Shown here in pieces: positions 6,693 to 14,089 of a DNA stretch of 37,704 bases. The notes beneath the pieces were generated by a model. The model was given only the letters and a program-made list of their open reading frames with translations, had not been told where the DNA came from and searched no databases. Position 1 is the stretch's first letter. Each line of letters begins with the position of its first letter. Source of the stretch: Lachnospiraceae bacterium (lineage in GTDB: Bacteria > Bacillota > Clostridia > Lachnospirales > Lachnospiraceae); NCBI GenBank assembly GCA_030524665.1, contig JAUNGL010000013.1, positions 1 to 37,704 on the forward strand, given 5' to 3'. The position numbers and the translations under genes were made by a program.

Positions 6693-7646
6693 ATGGAAGT
6701 AGGATATTATATCTTGATGTTTGCGCTTGGACTGGGACTTTTAGTGTGGGGGAGCGATCTGTTTGTGGACAGTGCGATCGCGCTGGCAAACCGCTTTCAT
6801 CTGTCGGAGGTGTTGATCGGGGCTACGATTGTCAGTCTGGGTACCACGCTGCCGGAGACTTTGTTTTCTACGATTGCGTCTGTGCAGGGGCTGCCGGAAA
6901 TGGCGCTTGGAAATGCACTCGGATCTATTTTATGCAATACGGGATTAATAGCAGGAATTATGTTGACTCTGAAGCCAATTGTTCTGGATTCGCAGTCGGC
7001 CGAAAATATGATGCAGGGAGGCTTGTTTCTTGGGGCAGGTTTTTTCATCTATGCGGTAAGCGGATTGTTAACAGGAGGACTGACCAGAAGTACAGGAATC
7101 ATTTTGCTGCTCCTCTGCATTTTTTATATGGTGAATACTGTATGGAATGCCAGAAAGGCAGAGGAAGACTCTCATTTGGAGCAGTCAACCGAACAGTCCT
7201 TCGGTGTGAGTGATATCATAAGAATTTTTCTGGAAGCAGCAGGGATTTATATCGGTGCGGATATTCTGGTAAAATACGGCCCGAAGATTGCAGGTGCCTT
7301 TGGAATACCTGAGATGATCATTTCACTGACTTTTGTTGCACTGGGAACGTCACTTCCGGAGCTTGTGACTTCACTGGTAGCGCTGCGGAAGAAACATTCC
7401 GCACTTTCACTCGGAAACATCATAGGGGCAGATATCCTGAATTTTGTTCTGGTAGGAGGGATTTCAGCGGTCATCTGTCCTTCGGCTTACCCGGAGAGTA
7501 TTATGAAACTGGAGCTTCCGTCCATTTTTGGACTGCTGTTTTTGATGTGCGTACCCTCGATCCTCTGGCAAAAGGCAGGGAGAGCACAGGGGATTCTCAT
7601 GCTTGGCGGGTATATCATGTATCTGATTCTGATGGGAATACATTGA
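6693..7646 (+). CDS. Calcium/sodium antiporter (CaCA family, YrbG-like)
   Basis: The 317-residue membrane protein has the two alpha repeats that define cation/Ca2+ exchangers: ATIVSLGTTLPETLFSTIAS near residue 50 and LTFVALGTSLPELVTSLVAL near 220, each with the GT.LPE motif that coordinates the ions. The halves are separated by a cytosolic loop (about 150-170) and total about ten helices, a usual size for bacterial members. It should exchange Ca2+ for Na+ (or K+) across the cytoplasmic membrane. The ATG at 6693 after AGAGGTGG is preferred; the open frame from 6597 adds 32 hydrophilic residues without a ribosome binding site. It is divergent from the MntP-like gene. Confidence 0.92.
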   Translation: MEVGYYILMFALGLGLLVWGSDLFVDSAIALANRFHLSEVLIGATIVSLGTTLPETLFSTIASVQGLPEMALGNALGSILCNTGLIAGIMLTLKPIVLDSQSAENMMQGGLFLGAGFFIYAVSGLLTGGLTRSTGIILLLLCIFYMVNTVWNARKAEEDSHLEQSTEQSFGVSDIIRIFLEAAGIYIGADILVKYGPKIAGAFGIPEMIISLTFVALGTSLPELVTSLVALRKKHSALSLGNIIGADILNFVLVGGISAVICPSAYPESIMKLELPSIFGLLFLMCVPSILWQKAGRAQGILMLGGYIMYLILMGIH

Positions 7647-7693
7647 CGTGTGAACAGTAAAGGATAAATAGTTTATATACGGGCAGAAACAGG

Positions 7694-7722
7694 TTGCACC
7701 CTCCGGCAAATTTTGATATTCT
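7694..7722 (+). promoter_or_regulatory. Promoter of the PNPOx-family gene
   Basis: TTGCAC (7694-7699), 17-base spacer, TATTCT (7717-7722). It lies 56 bases upstream of the ATG at 7778. Confidence 0.45.
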
Positions 7723-7777
7723 GTAATCTGTTATAGTTTTTGGATTTGATAAATAGGACTGACAGGATGGTGTAAGC

Positions 7778-8302
7778 ATGAGAAGAAAAGACAGAGAAGT
7801 ATCGGAAATCGGGGAACAGCTTGCGATCATAGACCGGTGCAGTGTGTGCCGGCTTGCGCTGCAGGATGAGGAAGGACTGTATCTTTTGCCGCTGAATTTC
7901 GGATATGAATATAAAGAGGGAAAGCTGGTTCTTTATTTCCACAGTGCCAGACAGGGGCGCAAGATCACAGCGATTGGAGCGGGATGCCAAGTAGCGTTTG
8001 AGATGGATGGAGCGCATCAATTAATTACAGGAAATACTGCATGTGAGTACGGCTTCGCATTCGAATGCGTGATGGGGAATGGAACGGCATCCATTGTGGA
8101 TGATATTGCGGAAAAAAAGCACGGACTGGAGCTTCTGATGCAGCAGCAGACGAGAGGAGTACAGCCAGAAGGACAGCAGCCGGATGCTCCGGGTGCCTGC
8201 AGGCAGCCAGCATTCGTGTTTACAGATCAGATGGCAGCCAGCGTGGCGGTGATAAAAGTAGAAGTCAGGAATTTTACTGCAAAGCGGAGAAATATGCTCT
8301 GA
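7778..8302 (+). CDS. Pyridoxamine 5'-phosphate oxidase family flavoprotein (NimA-like)
   Basis: The 174-residue protein begins MRRKDREV, the usual opening of the Nim-like branch of the PNPOx split-barrel family. It continues with CRLALQDEEGLYLLPLNFGY, LYFHSARQGRKI (the segment that contacts the FMN phosphate in relatives) and VAFEMDG. Such proteins bind FMN in the cytosol and reduce small molecules; nim genes give resistance to 5-nitroimidazoles, but most chromosomal homologues have no proven role. The insert RGVQPEGQQPDAPGACRQ (about 128-145) is Gln/Pro-rich and looks like a variable loop. AGGATGG lies eight bases before the ATG. Confidence 0.85.
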   Translation: MRRKDREVSEIGEQLAIIDRCSVCRLALQDEEGLYLLPLNFGYEYKEGKLVLYFHSARQGRKITAIGAGCQVAFEMDGAHQLITGNTACEYGFAFECVMGNGTASIVDDIAEKKHGLELLMQQQTRGVQPEGQQPDAPGACRQPAFVFTDQMAASVAVIKVEVRNFTAKRRNML

Positions 8303-8418
8303 GATGAACAGAACCAGACGATAATCACTCATTTCGGCCCGCTTTGGACAATTTTGACGGGAAAGGGCAAGTGATAGTCGTTACTGAATATGAAATTCGG
8401 CTAAGGGAGAAAGTTATC

Positions 8419-9036
8419 ATGAAAAACATTGTATATCAGCTTCACGGGAAATACTATTTGAATATTACGAATCAATGTCCCTGCAACTGCAGCTTCTGTA
8501 TCCGGAAAAATGGCAATAATGTCGGAACAGGGGACAACCTCTGGCTGGGCTGTCAGCCGGAGACGGATGAAATTATAGAGGCGATTGCAGTTTCCGGGAT
8601 CAGAGAAGGAGAAGCTGTTACGTTCTGCGGCTACGGGGAACCGGTCTGTGCGCTGGAACAGTTGAAGGGAGCAGCCCGCTACCTGAAAGAAAAGTATCAT
8701 GCGGTAATCCGGCTGAATACGAATGGGCTGGGAAACCTGATCCACAGCAGGAATATTACAGATGAATTGTGCGGGCTAATTGATTCCGTTTCTATCAGCC
8801 TGAATGCCTCCGACGCGGAAACATATCAGGAAATTGTACATTCTGTGTACGGGGAACAATCCTTTGATGCGATGCTTCAGTTTGCTGCATCATGTAAAGC
8901 AAAGGGAATCGGGGTGTGCTTTACGGTTGTAGATGTGATCGGAGAGAAAGAAATTGAAAAATGCCGTGCAATTGCGCAGCGGATGCAGATCGAATTCCGG
9001 GTGAGAGTTCATATCAAAGATAATGACAGCTATTAA
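8419..9036 (+). CDS. Radical SAM protein, TatD-associated type
   Basis: From the ATG at 8419 (AGGGAGA upstream) the product has 205 residues. YYLNITNQC then CPCNCSFC gives the CxxxCxxC cluster motif near residues 19-26, followed by RKNGNNVGTGDNLWL. VTFCGYGEPVCALE is the GGE-like strand that holds S-adenosylmethionine, and IRLNTNGLGN and VSISLNASDAE follow as in short radical SAM proteins. The RxNGxxVGTxDNLWL stretch matches the small family usually encoded beside a TatD nuclease (TIGR04038); no tatD gene is present here. The reaction is unknown. The frame from 8344 gives 25 extra residues with no support. Confidence 0.82.
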   Translation: MKNIVYQLHGKYYLNITNQCPCNCSFCIRKNGNNVGTGDNLWLGCQPETDEIIEAIAVSGIREGEAVTFCGYGEPVCALEQLKGAARYLKEKYHAVIRLNTNGLGNLIHSRNITDELCGLIDSVSISLNASDAETYQEIVHSVYGEQSFDAMLQFAASCKAKGIGVCFTVVDVIGEKEIEKCRAIAQRMQIEFRVRVHIKDNDSY

Positions 9037-9065
9037 GGCAATTCTTCCGCAATTTGATTTCAATG

Positions 9066-9103
9066 GTTACTGTTCACTGGGCAGCTGTCCCGCGAACGGT
9101 AAC
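9066..9103. repeat. Hairpin of the GTTACTGTTCAC intergenic repeat type
   Basis: GTTACTGTTC (9066-9075) pairs with GAACGGTAAC (9094-9103), with inner GGG/CCC pairing around CAGCTGT. A half copy, GTTACTGTTA, follows at 9127-9136. Similar half sites occur in other intergenic stretches of the window. No T tract follows, so it is not an obvious terminator. Confidence 0.5.
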
Positions 9104-9143
9104 TTTCAATGAAGTAATGCTGAAAAGTTACTGTTAGAATTTC

Positions 9144-9172
9144 TGTACAAAAATACATTTTTCCAGTATAAT
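9144..9172 (+). promoter_or_regulatory. Promoter of the aldolase-like gene
   Basis: TGTACA (9144-9149), 17-base spacer, TATAAT (9167-9172), 48 bases before the ATG at 9220. Confidence 0.5.
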
Positions 9173-9219
9173 AGACACGACTAACGGAAGAAATATTCCG
9201 ATCATAAGGAGACAGAAGA

Positions 9220-10194
9220 ATGAAAGAAATAGCGAAATTAATGGATTACCGCTCAGATGTGCGTGTTGTCGATGCTACCCTGCGTGATGGCGGCCTGGTG
9301 AATGACTTTTATTTTACCGATGAATTTGTCAGAGCGCTGTACCTTGCAAATATCAAATCAGGCGTGGATTATATGGAATTCGGATATAAGGCGTCGAGAG
9401 AACTGTTTGATGAGAATAAATTCGGAAAGTGGAAATTCTGTAAGGATGAAGATATCCGGGCAATCGTAGGGGAGAACAATACAGACCTGAAGATTGCAGT
9501 GATGGCAGATGTTGGGAGATGTGACTATAAAAACGATATCTTGAACAAAGCAGACAGCCCTATCGATCTGATTCGTGTAGCGACTTATCTGAATACGATC
9601 CCCCTGGCCGCAGACATGATCGAAAATGCGGCAAAGAAAGGCTATGAAGTGAGCTGTAATATCATGGCGATCTCGAATACGCAGGAGAGAGATCTGGAGG
9701 CAGCACTGGATATCCTCGGAAAGACACCGGTTGACGTATTTTATATTGTGGACAGCTACGGCGCTCTGTATCCGGAGCAGATTGCCCGTATTGCAGATAC
9801 CTTCCTGAACTTTGCATCCAAATACGGAAAGAAGGTCGGTATCCACGCACACAACAACCAGCAGCTCGCTTTCGCCAACACGATAGAGGCAGTTGGTGAC
9901 GGAGTGGACTGGCTGGATGGTACATATGCAGGAATGGGCCGCGGCGCGGGCAACTGCGCGATGGAGCTTCTTCTTGGCTTCCTCCGCAACCCGAAGTACA
10001 GCGTATTCCCGGTATTCCAGTTCGTGGACAAGTATATGACGAAGCTTCGCGAGGAAGGAACCGTATGGGGATATGACCTGCAGTATTTGATGACAGGGCT
10101 TCTGAACCAGCATCCGAGAACTGCGATCCAGTTTACGAAGGACAGGAGAAACGATTACGCGGAATTTTATAAGGAGCTGGTGGTACAGGATTAG
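9220..10194 (+). CDS. HMGL-like/DRE-TIM metallolyase aldolase domain protein
   Basis: The 324-residue enzyme has the DRE-TIM signature at its start, VRVVDATLRDGGLVNDFYF (the D in DATLRDGG and the Arg bind metal and substrate), and the metal-binding HxH in KVGIHAHNNQQLA at about 207-219, followed by GTYAGMGRGAGN. This is the fold of 4-hydroxy-2-oxovalerate aldolase, HMG-CoA lyase and isopropylmalate synthase. The short length without a C-terminal regulatory domain favours an aldolase or lyase. The substrate cannot be told. It has its own promoter and a strong terminator, and precedes the TRAP operon, so a role in using the imported compound is possible but unproven. Confidence 0.8.
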   Translation: MKEIAKLMDYRSDVRVVDATLRDGGLVNDFYFTDEFVRALYLANIKSGVDYMEFGYKASRELFDENKFGKWKFCKDEDIRAIVGENNTDLKIAVMADVGRCDYKNDILNKADSPIDLIRVATYLNTIPLAADMIENAAKKGYEVSCNIMAISNTQERDLEAALDILGKTPVDVFYIVDSYGALYPEQIARIADTFLNFASKYGKKVGIHAHNNQQLAFANTIEAVGDGVDWLDGTYAGMGRGAGNCAMELLLGFLRNPKYSVFPVFQFVDKYMTKLREEGTVWGYDLQYLMTGLLNQHPRTAIQFTKDRRNDYAEFYKELVVQD

Positions 10195-10274
10195 AATATC
10201 TGGCAGAGGTTTAAATATTCGTTTCAGTTCAGCAGGCTGAATAAGAAATTTCACTCGCGGACATGACGAAAAAG

Positions 10275-10313
10275 GGATGTTGCTCAAAATAGTTTGCGCA
10301 GCATCCTTTTTTT
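10275..10313 (+). terminator. Rho-independent terminator after the aldolase-like gene
   Basis: GGATGTTGC (10275-10283) pairs with GCAGCATCC (10298-10306) over nine base pairs including one G-U, followed by seven T (10307-10313). Confidence 0.85.
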
Positions 10314-10345
10314 GTGAAAAAGAATTATCAAATTCTGAAGAAAAT

Positions 10346-10419
10346 TTGTACGGATGTCAAAAACTTACCATAAATCTTAAAATTGTACGGTTTTAATTGT
10401 GCAAAATAGCAGATATAAT
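10346..10419 (+). promoter_or_regulatory. TRAP operon promoter with paired TTGTACGG operator candidates
   Basis: TATAAT at 10414-10419 has no good -35 box (TTTTAA at 10391-10396). Two exact TTGTACGG copies lie at 10346-10353 and 10383-10390, 37 bases apart, the second touching the -35 position. A weak -35 with direct repeats just upstream is the usual layout for AraC-family activators, and such a regulator is encoded at 15629. Confidence 0.5.
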
Positions 10420-10469
10420 AAATACATCATGAAAACGTATAAATATTGTGTAAAGGAAGGAGAACAAAA

Positions 10470-11459
10470 ATGAAAAAGAAATTATTATCCGTATTACTGA
10501 CATCTGCAATGGTACTTTCCATGGGTATGGTAGCATCAGCAGAAGAAGTAACTCTTACAATGGCAGAGGTTAACCCTTTGGATACAATTGTAGGACAGAC
10601 TGACAGTGCTTTTAAAGAGAAGGTAGAGGAACTGTCAGGCGGACAGATTACGATTGACCTGCAGGCGAGCGGTGTTCTCGGATCTGAGAACGACGTGCTG
10701 GACTCTATGCTTGGCGGCGGCGGAATGATTGATATTTCCCGTATTTCTGCGTTTGCTCTGACAAGCTATGGCGGAGAGAAATCTTCTCTTCTGTCCCTGC
10801 CGTATACATTTGTGAGCAGAGATCATTTCTGGAATTTCGCGACATCTGATCTGGCAAAGGAATTCCTGGATGAGCCGTCAGAGAACGGATTCGGGATCAG
10901 AGGTCTTTGCTATGGTGAGGAAGGCTTCCGCCATTTCTTTACCGCAAAAGAGATTGCAGGTATGGAAGATCTGGCAGGCATGAAGCTTCGTGTTTCCAAC
11001 GATCCGATTATGACAGGCATGGTTGAAGCACTCGGTGCTTCTGCAACGGTTGTATCTTTTGGAGAGCTGTACTCTGCACTTCAGACCGGCGTGGTTGACG
11101 GCGCTGAGCAGCCGATTGCAAACTACAAGTCCAACGCATTCCCGGAGGTTGCGCCGTATCTGATTCTGGATGGACATACACTTGGAGCCATCCAGCTGGT
11201 TATCACAGACGAAGCATGGGACAGCCTGACAGAGGAGCAGCAGGGTTGGATCACAGAGGCAGCTGAATACGCTTCACAGCACAACCGTGAGATCTCCGCA
11301 GCAGCAGAAGAAGAAGTCCTGAATCAGCTGAAGGAAGAAGGCGTAACAGTTGTTGAAGTTTCTGACCTGACACCGTGGCAGGAAGCAGTGGCAGATGTTG
11401 TTGCTGAAAATACAAAGGGACAGGAAGAACTGTATCAGCAGATTCTGGATATGCAGTAA
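10470..11459 (+). CDS. TRAP transporter substrate-binding protein DctP
   Basis: The 329-residue product opens with a signal peptide (MKKKLLSVLLTSAMVLSMGM, then VASA/EE, a signal peptidase I site) and continues as a DctP-family binding protein: KVEELSGGQITIDLQASGVLG, EDLAGMKLRVSNDPIMTGMVEALGA and SFGELYSALQTGVVDGAEQP. The last two carry the Arg and Asn/Glu region that in this family holds the carboxylate of the ligand. There is no lipobox cysteine, which is unusual for a binding protein in a single-membrane organism. AGGAAGGAG sits seven bases before the ATG at 10470. DctQ and DctM follow on the same strand. Confidence 0.93.
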   Translation: MKKKLLSVLLTSAMVLSMGMVASAEEVTLTMAEVNPLDTIVGQTDSAFKEKVEELSGGQITIDLQASGVLGSENDVLDSMLGGGGMIDISRISAFALTSYGGEKSSLLSLPYTFVSRDHFWNFATSDLAKEFLDEPSENGFGIRGLCYGEEGFRHFFTAKEIAGMEDLAGMKLRVSNDPIMTGMVEALGASATVVSFGELYSALQTGVVDGAEQPIANYKSNAFPEVAPYLILDGHTLGAIQLVITDEAWDSLTEEQQGWITEAAEYASQHNREISAAAEEEVLNQLKEEGVTVVEVSDLTPWQEAVADVVAENTKGQEELYQQILDMQ

Positions 11460-11535
11460 TTTATTCCAGCGTGTCCATAAATAGAAAAGGGCAACAGTTC
11501 CATAGTCTGCCCGGGTGTTTATAAACGATAAGCAT

Positions 11536-11564
11536 ATGCGCAGCGGGAAAAGCTCGCTGCGCAT
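11536..11564 (+). terminator. Hairpin between dctP and dctQ
   Basis: ATGCGCAGCG (11536-11545) pairs perfectly with CGCTGCGCAT (11555-11564). It is followed by CATTTG, not a T run. This resembles the intercistronic hairpins that keep binding-protein mRNA more abundant than permease mRNA, by partial termination or 3'-end protection. Confidence 0.55.
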
Positions 11565-11589
11565 CATTTGTAATAGGAGGGAAACTGGT

Positions 11590-12105
11590 ATGTTTGAAAA
11601 ACTTGATAAAATCAAACCAGTATATGACGCGATTTACAAAGTATGTTTATTTCTATGCAAGCTGCTTTTGATCGCTGATATCCTCATCACCAGTATGGCT
11701 GTTGCCGGACGTTATATCTCTTTTATTCCGGATCCGGCCTGGAGTGAGGAAGTGGTCCTGACTTTGATGTCTTATATGGCAGTGCTTTCAGCGGCTCTGG
11801 CGATCCGGAAAGGAAGCCATATCCGTATGACTGCGTTTGACCGGTATCTTCCGGAGAAATTACTGATCCTTCTGGATCTTCTGGCAGATGTCATGGTGAC
11901 TGTGCTGGCAGTTGTCATGGTCGTAGTTGGATGGCAGTATGCATCAGGCCTTGGTGCGAAGGCAAGCTATATCAGTATGCCGTGGTTGTCCAAATTTTGG
12001 ATGTATGCACCGATCCCTCTTGCGGGTTTATTTATGCTGGTTTTTGAAATCGAGGCGGTTTACAATCACATCAAGAGATGGTGTGGCAAGGAGGTGCGGT
12101 TATGA
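11590..12105 (+). CDS. TRAP transporter small permease DctQ
   Basis: The 171-residue membrane protein has four predicted helices (about 17-40, 52-73, 93-115, 131-152) and the DctQ-like stretch DPAWSEEVVLTLMSYMAVLSAALAIRKGSHIRM, where the W.EE..R...V pattern is family-typical. DctQ packs against DctM and completes the Na+-driven TRAP permease in the cytoplasmic membrane. AGGAGG ten bases before the ATG at 11590 sets the start; the frame from 11515 runs through the intercistronic hairpin and is rejected. Its stop overlaps the DctM start (ATGA). Confidence 0.9.
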   Translation: MFEKLDKIKPVYDAIYKVCLFLCKLLLIADILITSMAVAGRYISFIPDPAWSEEVVLTLMSYMAVLSAALAIRKGSHIRMTAFDRYLPEKLLILLDLLADVMVTVLAVVMVVVGWQYASGLGAKASYISMPWLSKFWMYAPIPLAGLFMLVFEIEAVYNHIKRWCGKEVRL

Positions 12106-13394
12106 GTACACAGACAGCAGCAATTATGATTTTGCTGATCAGTTTTCTGGTCATGATTCTTCTGAGATTCCCTATCGCATATGCCGTAGCGCTGTCTTCC
12201 ATGTTCTGTCTGCTGTATCAGGGACATCCTCTGACAACGATCTGTCAGCAGATGGTAAAAGGAATCAGTTCCTTCAGCCTGATGGCAGTTCCGTTCTTTA
12301 TCACCATGGGATGTCTCATGGGAAGCGGCGGTATTTCCCAGAAGCTGATCGACCTGGCAAATGCGTGTGTGGGCTGGATGACAGGCGGTATGGCGATGGT
12401 GAATATCGTGGCATCTTACTTTTTCGGCGGTATTTCCGGTTCTGCATCTGCAGATACCGCTTCACTGGGAAGCATTCTGATTCCTATGATGGTAGACCAG
12501 GGGTATGACGGAGATTTCTCCACTGCGGTTACCATTACCTCTTCCTGTGAGGGACTTTTGGTTCCGCCCAGCCACAACATGGTTATTTATGCCATGTCTG
12601 CAGGCGGTATTTCCGTAGGAAGTCTGTTTCTGGCCGGCTATATTCCGGGAGCTCTTCTTGCGTTCTCACTGATGGTTGGTTCTTATATTATTTCAAAGAA
12701 AAGAAATTATCCCAAGGGAGAAAAGTTCAGTCTGTGGAACCTGTTGAAGCAGCTGTCCGTATCAATCTGGGCACTGGCGGCTGTTGTTATCGTGGTAGTA
12801 GGCGTTGTGTTCGGATGGTTTACCGCAACAGAGTCTGCTGCAATCGCAGTTATTTACAGCCTGATTGTCAGCGTATTTGTTTACAGGGGGCTGACCTGGA
12901 AGGGAGTATGGGAAGTACTGGAGCAGTGTGTGGATACGCTGTCTATCGTACTGATTCTGATTGCAACCTCCAGTATTTTCGGATTCTGCCTGACGACTCT
13001 GCACGTGCCGGATCTGGCTGCAAACGCAATTATCGGAATTACGGATAACCCGATTATTCTGGCGCTGCTGCTGAACCTGATTCTGCTGTTCCTGGGATGT
13101 ATCATGGATATGGCGCCGATCATTCTGATCGCTACTCCGATCCTGCTTCCGATCGCTACGTCTATCGGTATCAATCCGATCCAGTTTGGTATTATGATGG
13201 TATTGAACTGCGGAATCGGCCTTCTGACACCGCCGGTTGGCGCGGTACTGTTTATTGGTTCTGCAGTCGCAAAGCTCAAGATGGAACAGGTTGTAAAGGC
13301 AACGCTTCCGTTCTATTTCTGTATGATTATAGTTTTGCTTTTGATTACCTTTATTCCGGAGATCAGTATGTTCCTGCCGAACCTTCTCGCTTAG
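12102..13394 (+). CDS. TRAP transporter large permease DctM
   Basis: The 430-residue membrane protein has the usual length and about twelve hydrophobic segments of a DctM subunit. Recognisable stretches are LLRFPIAYAVALSS, MAVPFFITMGCLMGSGGIS, FFGGISGSASADTASLGSI (the GSA loop between helices, near residue 115), TATESAAIAVIYSLIVS and GLLTPPVGAVLFIGSAVAKL near the C terminus. It is the transport subunit driven by the Na+ gradient. The ATG at 12102 overlaps the DctQ stop and follows AAGGAGGTG. With DctP and DctQ it completes the transporter; the ligand is probably an organic acid, which is only a family expectation. Confidence 0.95.
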   Translation: MSTQTAAIMILLISFLVMILLRFPIAYAVALSSMFCLLYQGHPLTTICQQMVKGISSFSLMAVPFFITMGCLMGSGGISQKLIDLANACVGWMTGGMAMVNIVASYFFGGISGSASADTASLGSILIPMMVDQGYDGDFSTAVTITSSCEGLLVPPSHNMVIYAMSAGGISVGSLFLAGYIPGALLAFSLMVGSYIISKKRNYPKGEKFSLWNLLKQLSVSIWALAAVVIVVVGVVFGWFTATESAAIAVIYSLIVSVFVYRGLTWKGVWEVLEQCVDTLSIVLILIATSSIFGFCLTTLHVPDLAANAIIGITDNPIILALLLNLILLFLGCIMDMAPIILIATPILLPIATSIGINPIQFGIMMVLNCGIGLLTPPVGAVLFIGSAVAKLKMEQVVKATLPFYFCMIIVLLLITFIPEISMFLPNLLA

Positions 13395-13442
13395 GAGATG
13401 TGGCGCAGCCTGATTCTGAATACGGAAGGGAGTTGTGTTATT

Positions 13443-13913
13443 GTGAGATACAGGTATACGTGTGACGTAAAACCTAAGGATCTCTGGTATCTGTATCTGC
13501 ACCGTATGTATCACTCGGTAGCGGGTATGGTCACTCTGATCCTGGGGATTTCCCTGATCGCACTGACCATTGCATTCTGGAACCGGAACGGAATATTTCT
13601 CCGCACGGTTCTGATACTTGCCAGTCTGCTGGTTCCGGTGGTGCAGCCGCTTGGGATGTATCTGCGGTCTGTTAAAGAACTGGAGCAGCTTCCAAAGGAC
13701 ATGGAGCTGTGTTTTGGCGATGCCGGGATTTATGTGAAGGTTGGAGAAAAGTCTGATCATGTCAGCTGGCAGAAGGTCCGTCATATCGCGAAAGAAATCA
13801 ATATGATTATGCTTGTACTTCGCGATGGACGAGGTTATATGGTTACTGACCGGGTCATGGGACAGGAAAAAGATGACTTTTACCGATATGTGTTTTCCCG
13901 TATCTCCAAATAA
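13443..13913 (+). CDS. YcxB-like membrane protein, last gene of the TRAP operon
   Basis: From a GTG at 13443 the product has 156 residues: (M)RYRYTCDVKPKDLWYLYLHR, two hydrophobic segments (about 27-47 and 52-74) and a soluble C-terminal half with LCFGDAGIYVKVGEKSDHVSWQKVRHIAK. This is the layout of YcxB-family proteins, whose role is unknown. AAGGGAG lies about ten bases before the GTG. An ATG at 13398 adds 15 residues but the AGGAG there touches the ATG directly, so it is less likely. The gene begins 48 bases after dctM with no terminator between, so it is probably cotranscribed. Confidence 0.7.
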   Translation: MRYRYTCDVKPKDLWYLYLHRMYHSVAGMVTLILGISLIALTIAFWNRNGIFLRTVLILASLLVPVVQPLGMYLRSVKELEQLPKDMELCFGDAGIYVKVGEKSDHVSWQKVRHIAKEINMIMLVLRDGRGYMVTDRVMGQEKDDFYRYVFSRISK

Positions 13914-13956
13914 AAAGCAATCATTATTCTGAAATACATCGCGAAGCGTTGTTACT

Positions 13957-13991
13957 GGTCAGACGGCTGCCTTTCTGGCAGACGTCTGAAC
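13957..13991 (+). terminator. Hairpin downstream of the TRAP operon
   Basis: GGTCAGACGGCTGCC (13957-13971) pairs with GGCAGACGTCTGAAC (13977-13991) at 13 of 15 positions, loop TTTCT. It carries the half site GTTACTGGTCA at its left edge (from 13951). No T run follows; it may act as an mRNA 3' end, with the T-followed hairpin just downstream. Confidence 0.5.
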
Positions 13992-14013
13992 ATTAGGTAC
14001 ATAAGCGATTTTC

Positions 14014-14046
14014 ACGGGCAGTTTGCTTTTTAGACTGCCCGTTTTG
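14014..14046 (+). terminator. Rho-independent terminator before the histidine kinase gene
   Basis: ACGGGCAGT (14014-14022) pairs perfectly with ACTGCCCGT (14034-14042), followed by TTTG. It should end the TRAP operon transcript. Confidence 0.65.
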
Positions 14047-14055
14047 TGTTATACT
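14047..14055 (+). promoter_or_regulatory. Extended -10 promoter of the two-component operon
   Basis: TGT followed by TATACT (14050-14055) directly after the terminator. The -35 region is poor. The ATG of the kinase gene is at 14090. Confidence 0.4.
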
Positions 14056-14089
14056 TGAGAGGATTGCAGGTGAAAGGACGGTACACAGA

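Noticed and set aside
9358-10287. 309-codon open frame opposite the aldolase-like gene
   Set aside because: Shadow frame; the sense strand encodes a clear DRE-TIM enzyme and the antisense product has no domain.
13398-13442. Upstream ATG for the YcxB-like protein
   Set aside because: The AGGAG lies directly against the ATG. The later GTG has better spacing and gives the expected RYRY..KPKDLW start.
12762-13784. 340-codon open frame opposite dctM and the YcxB-like gene
   Set aside because: Shadow frame spanning two real genes; composition rich in Gln, Asn and Arg as expected for antisense of membrane proteins.
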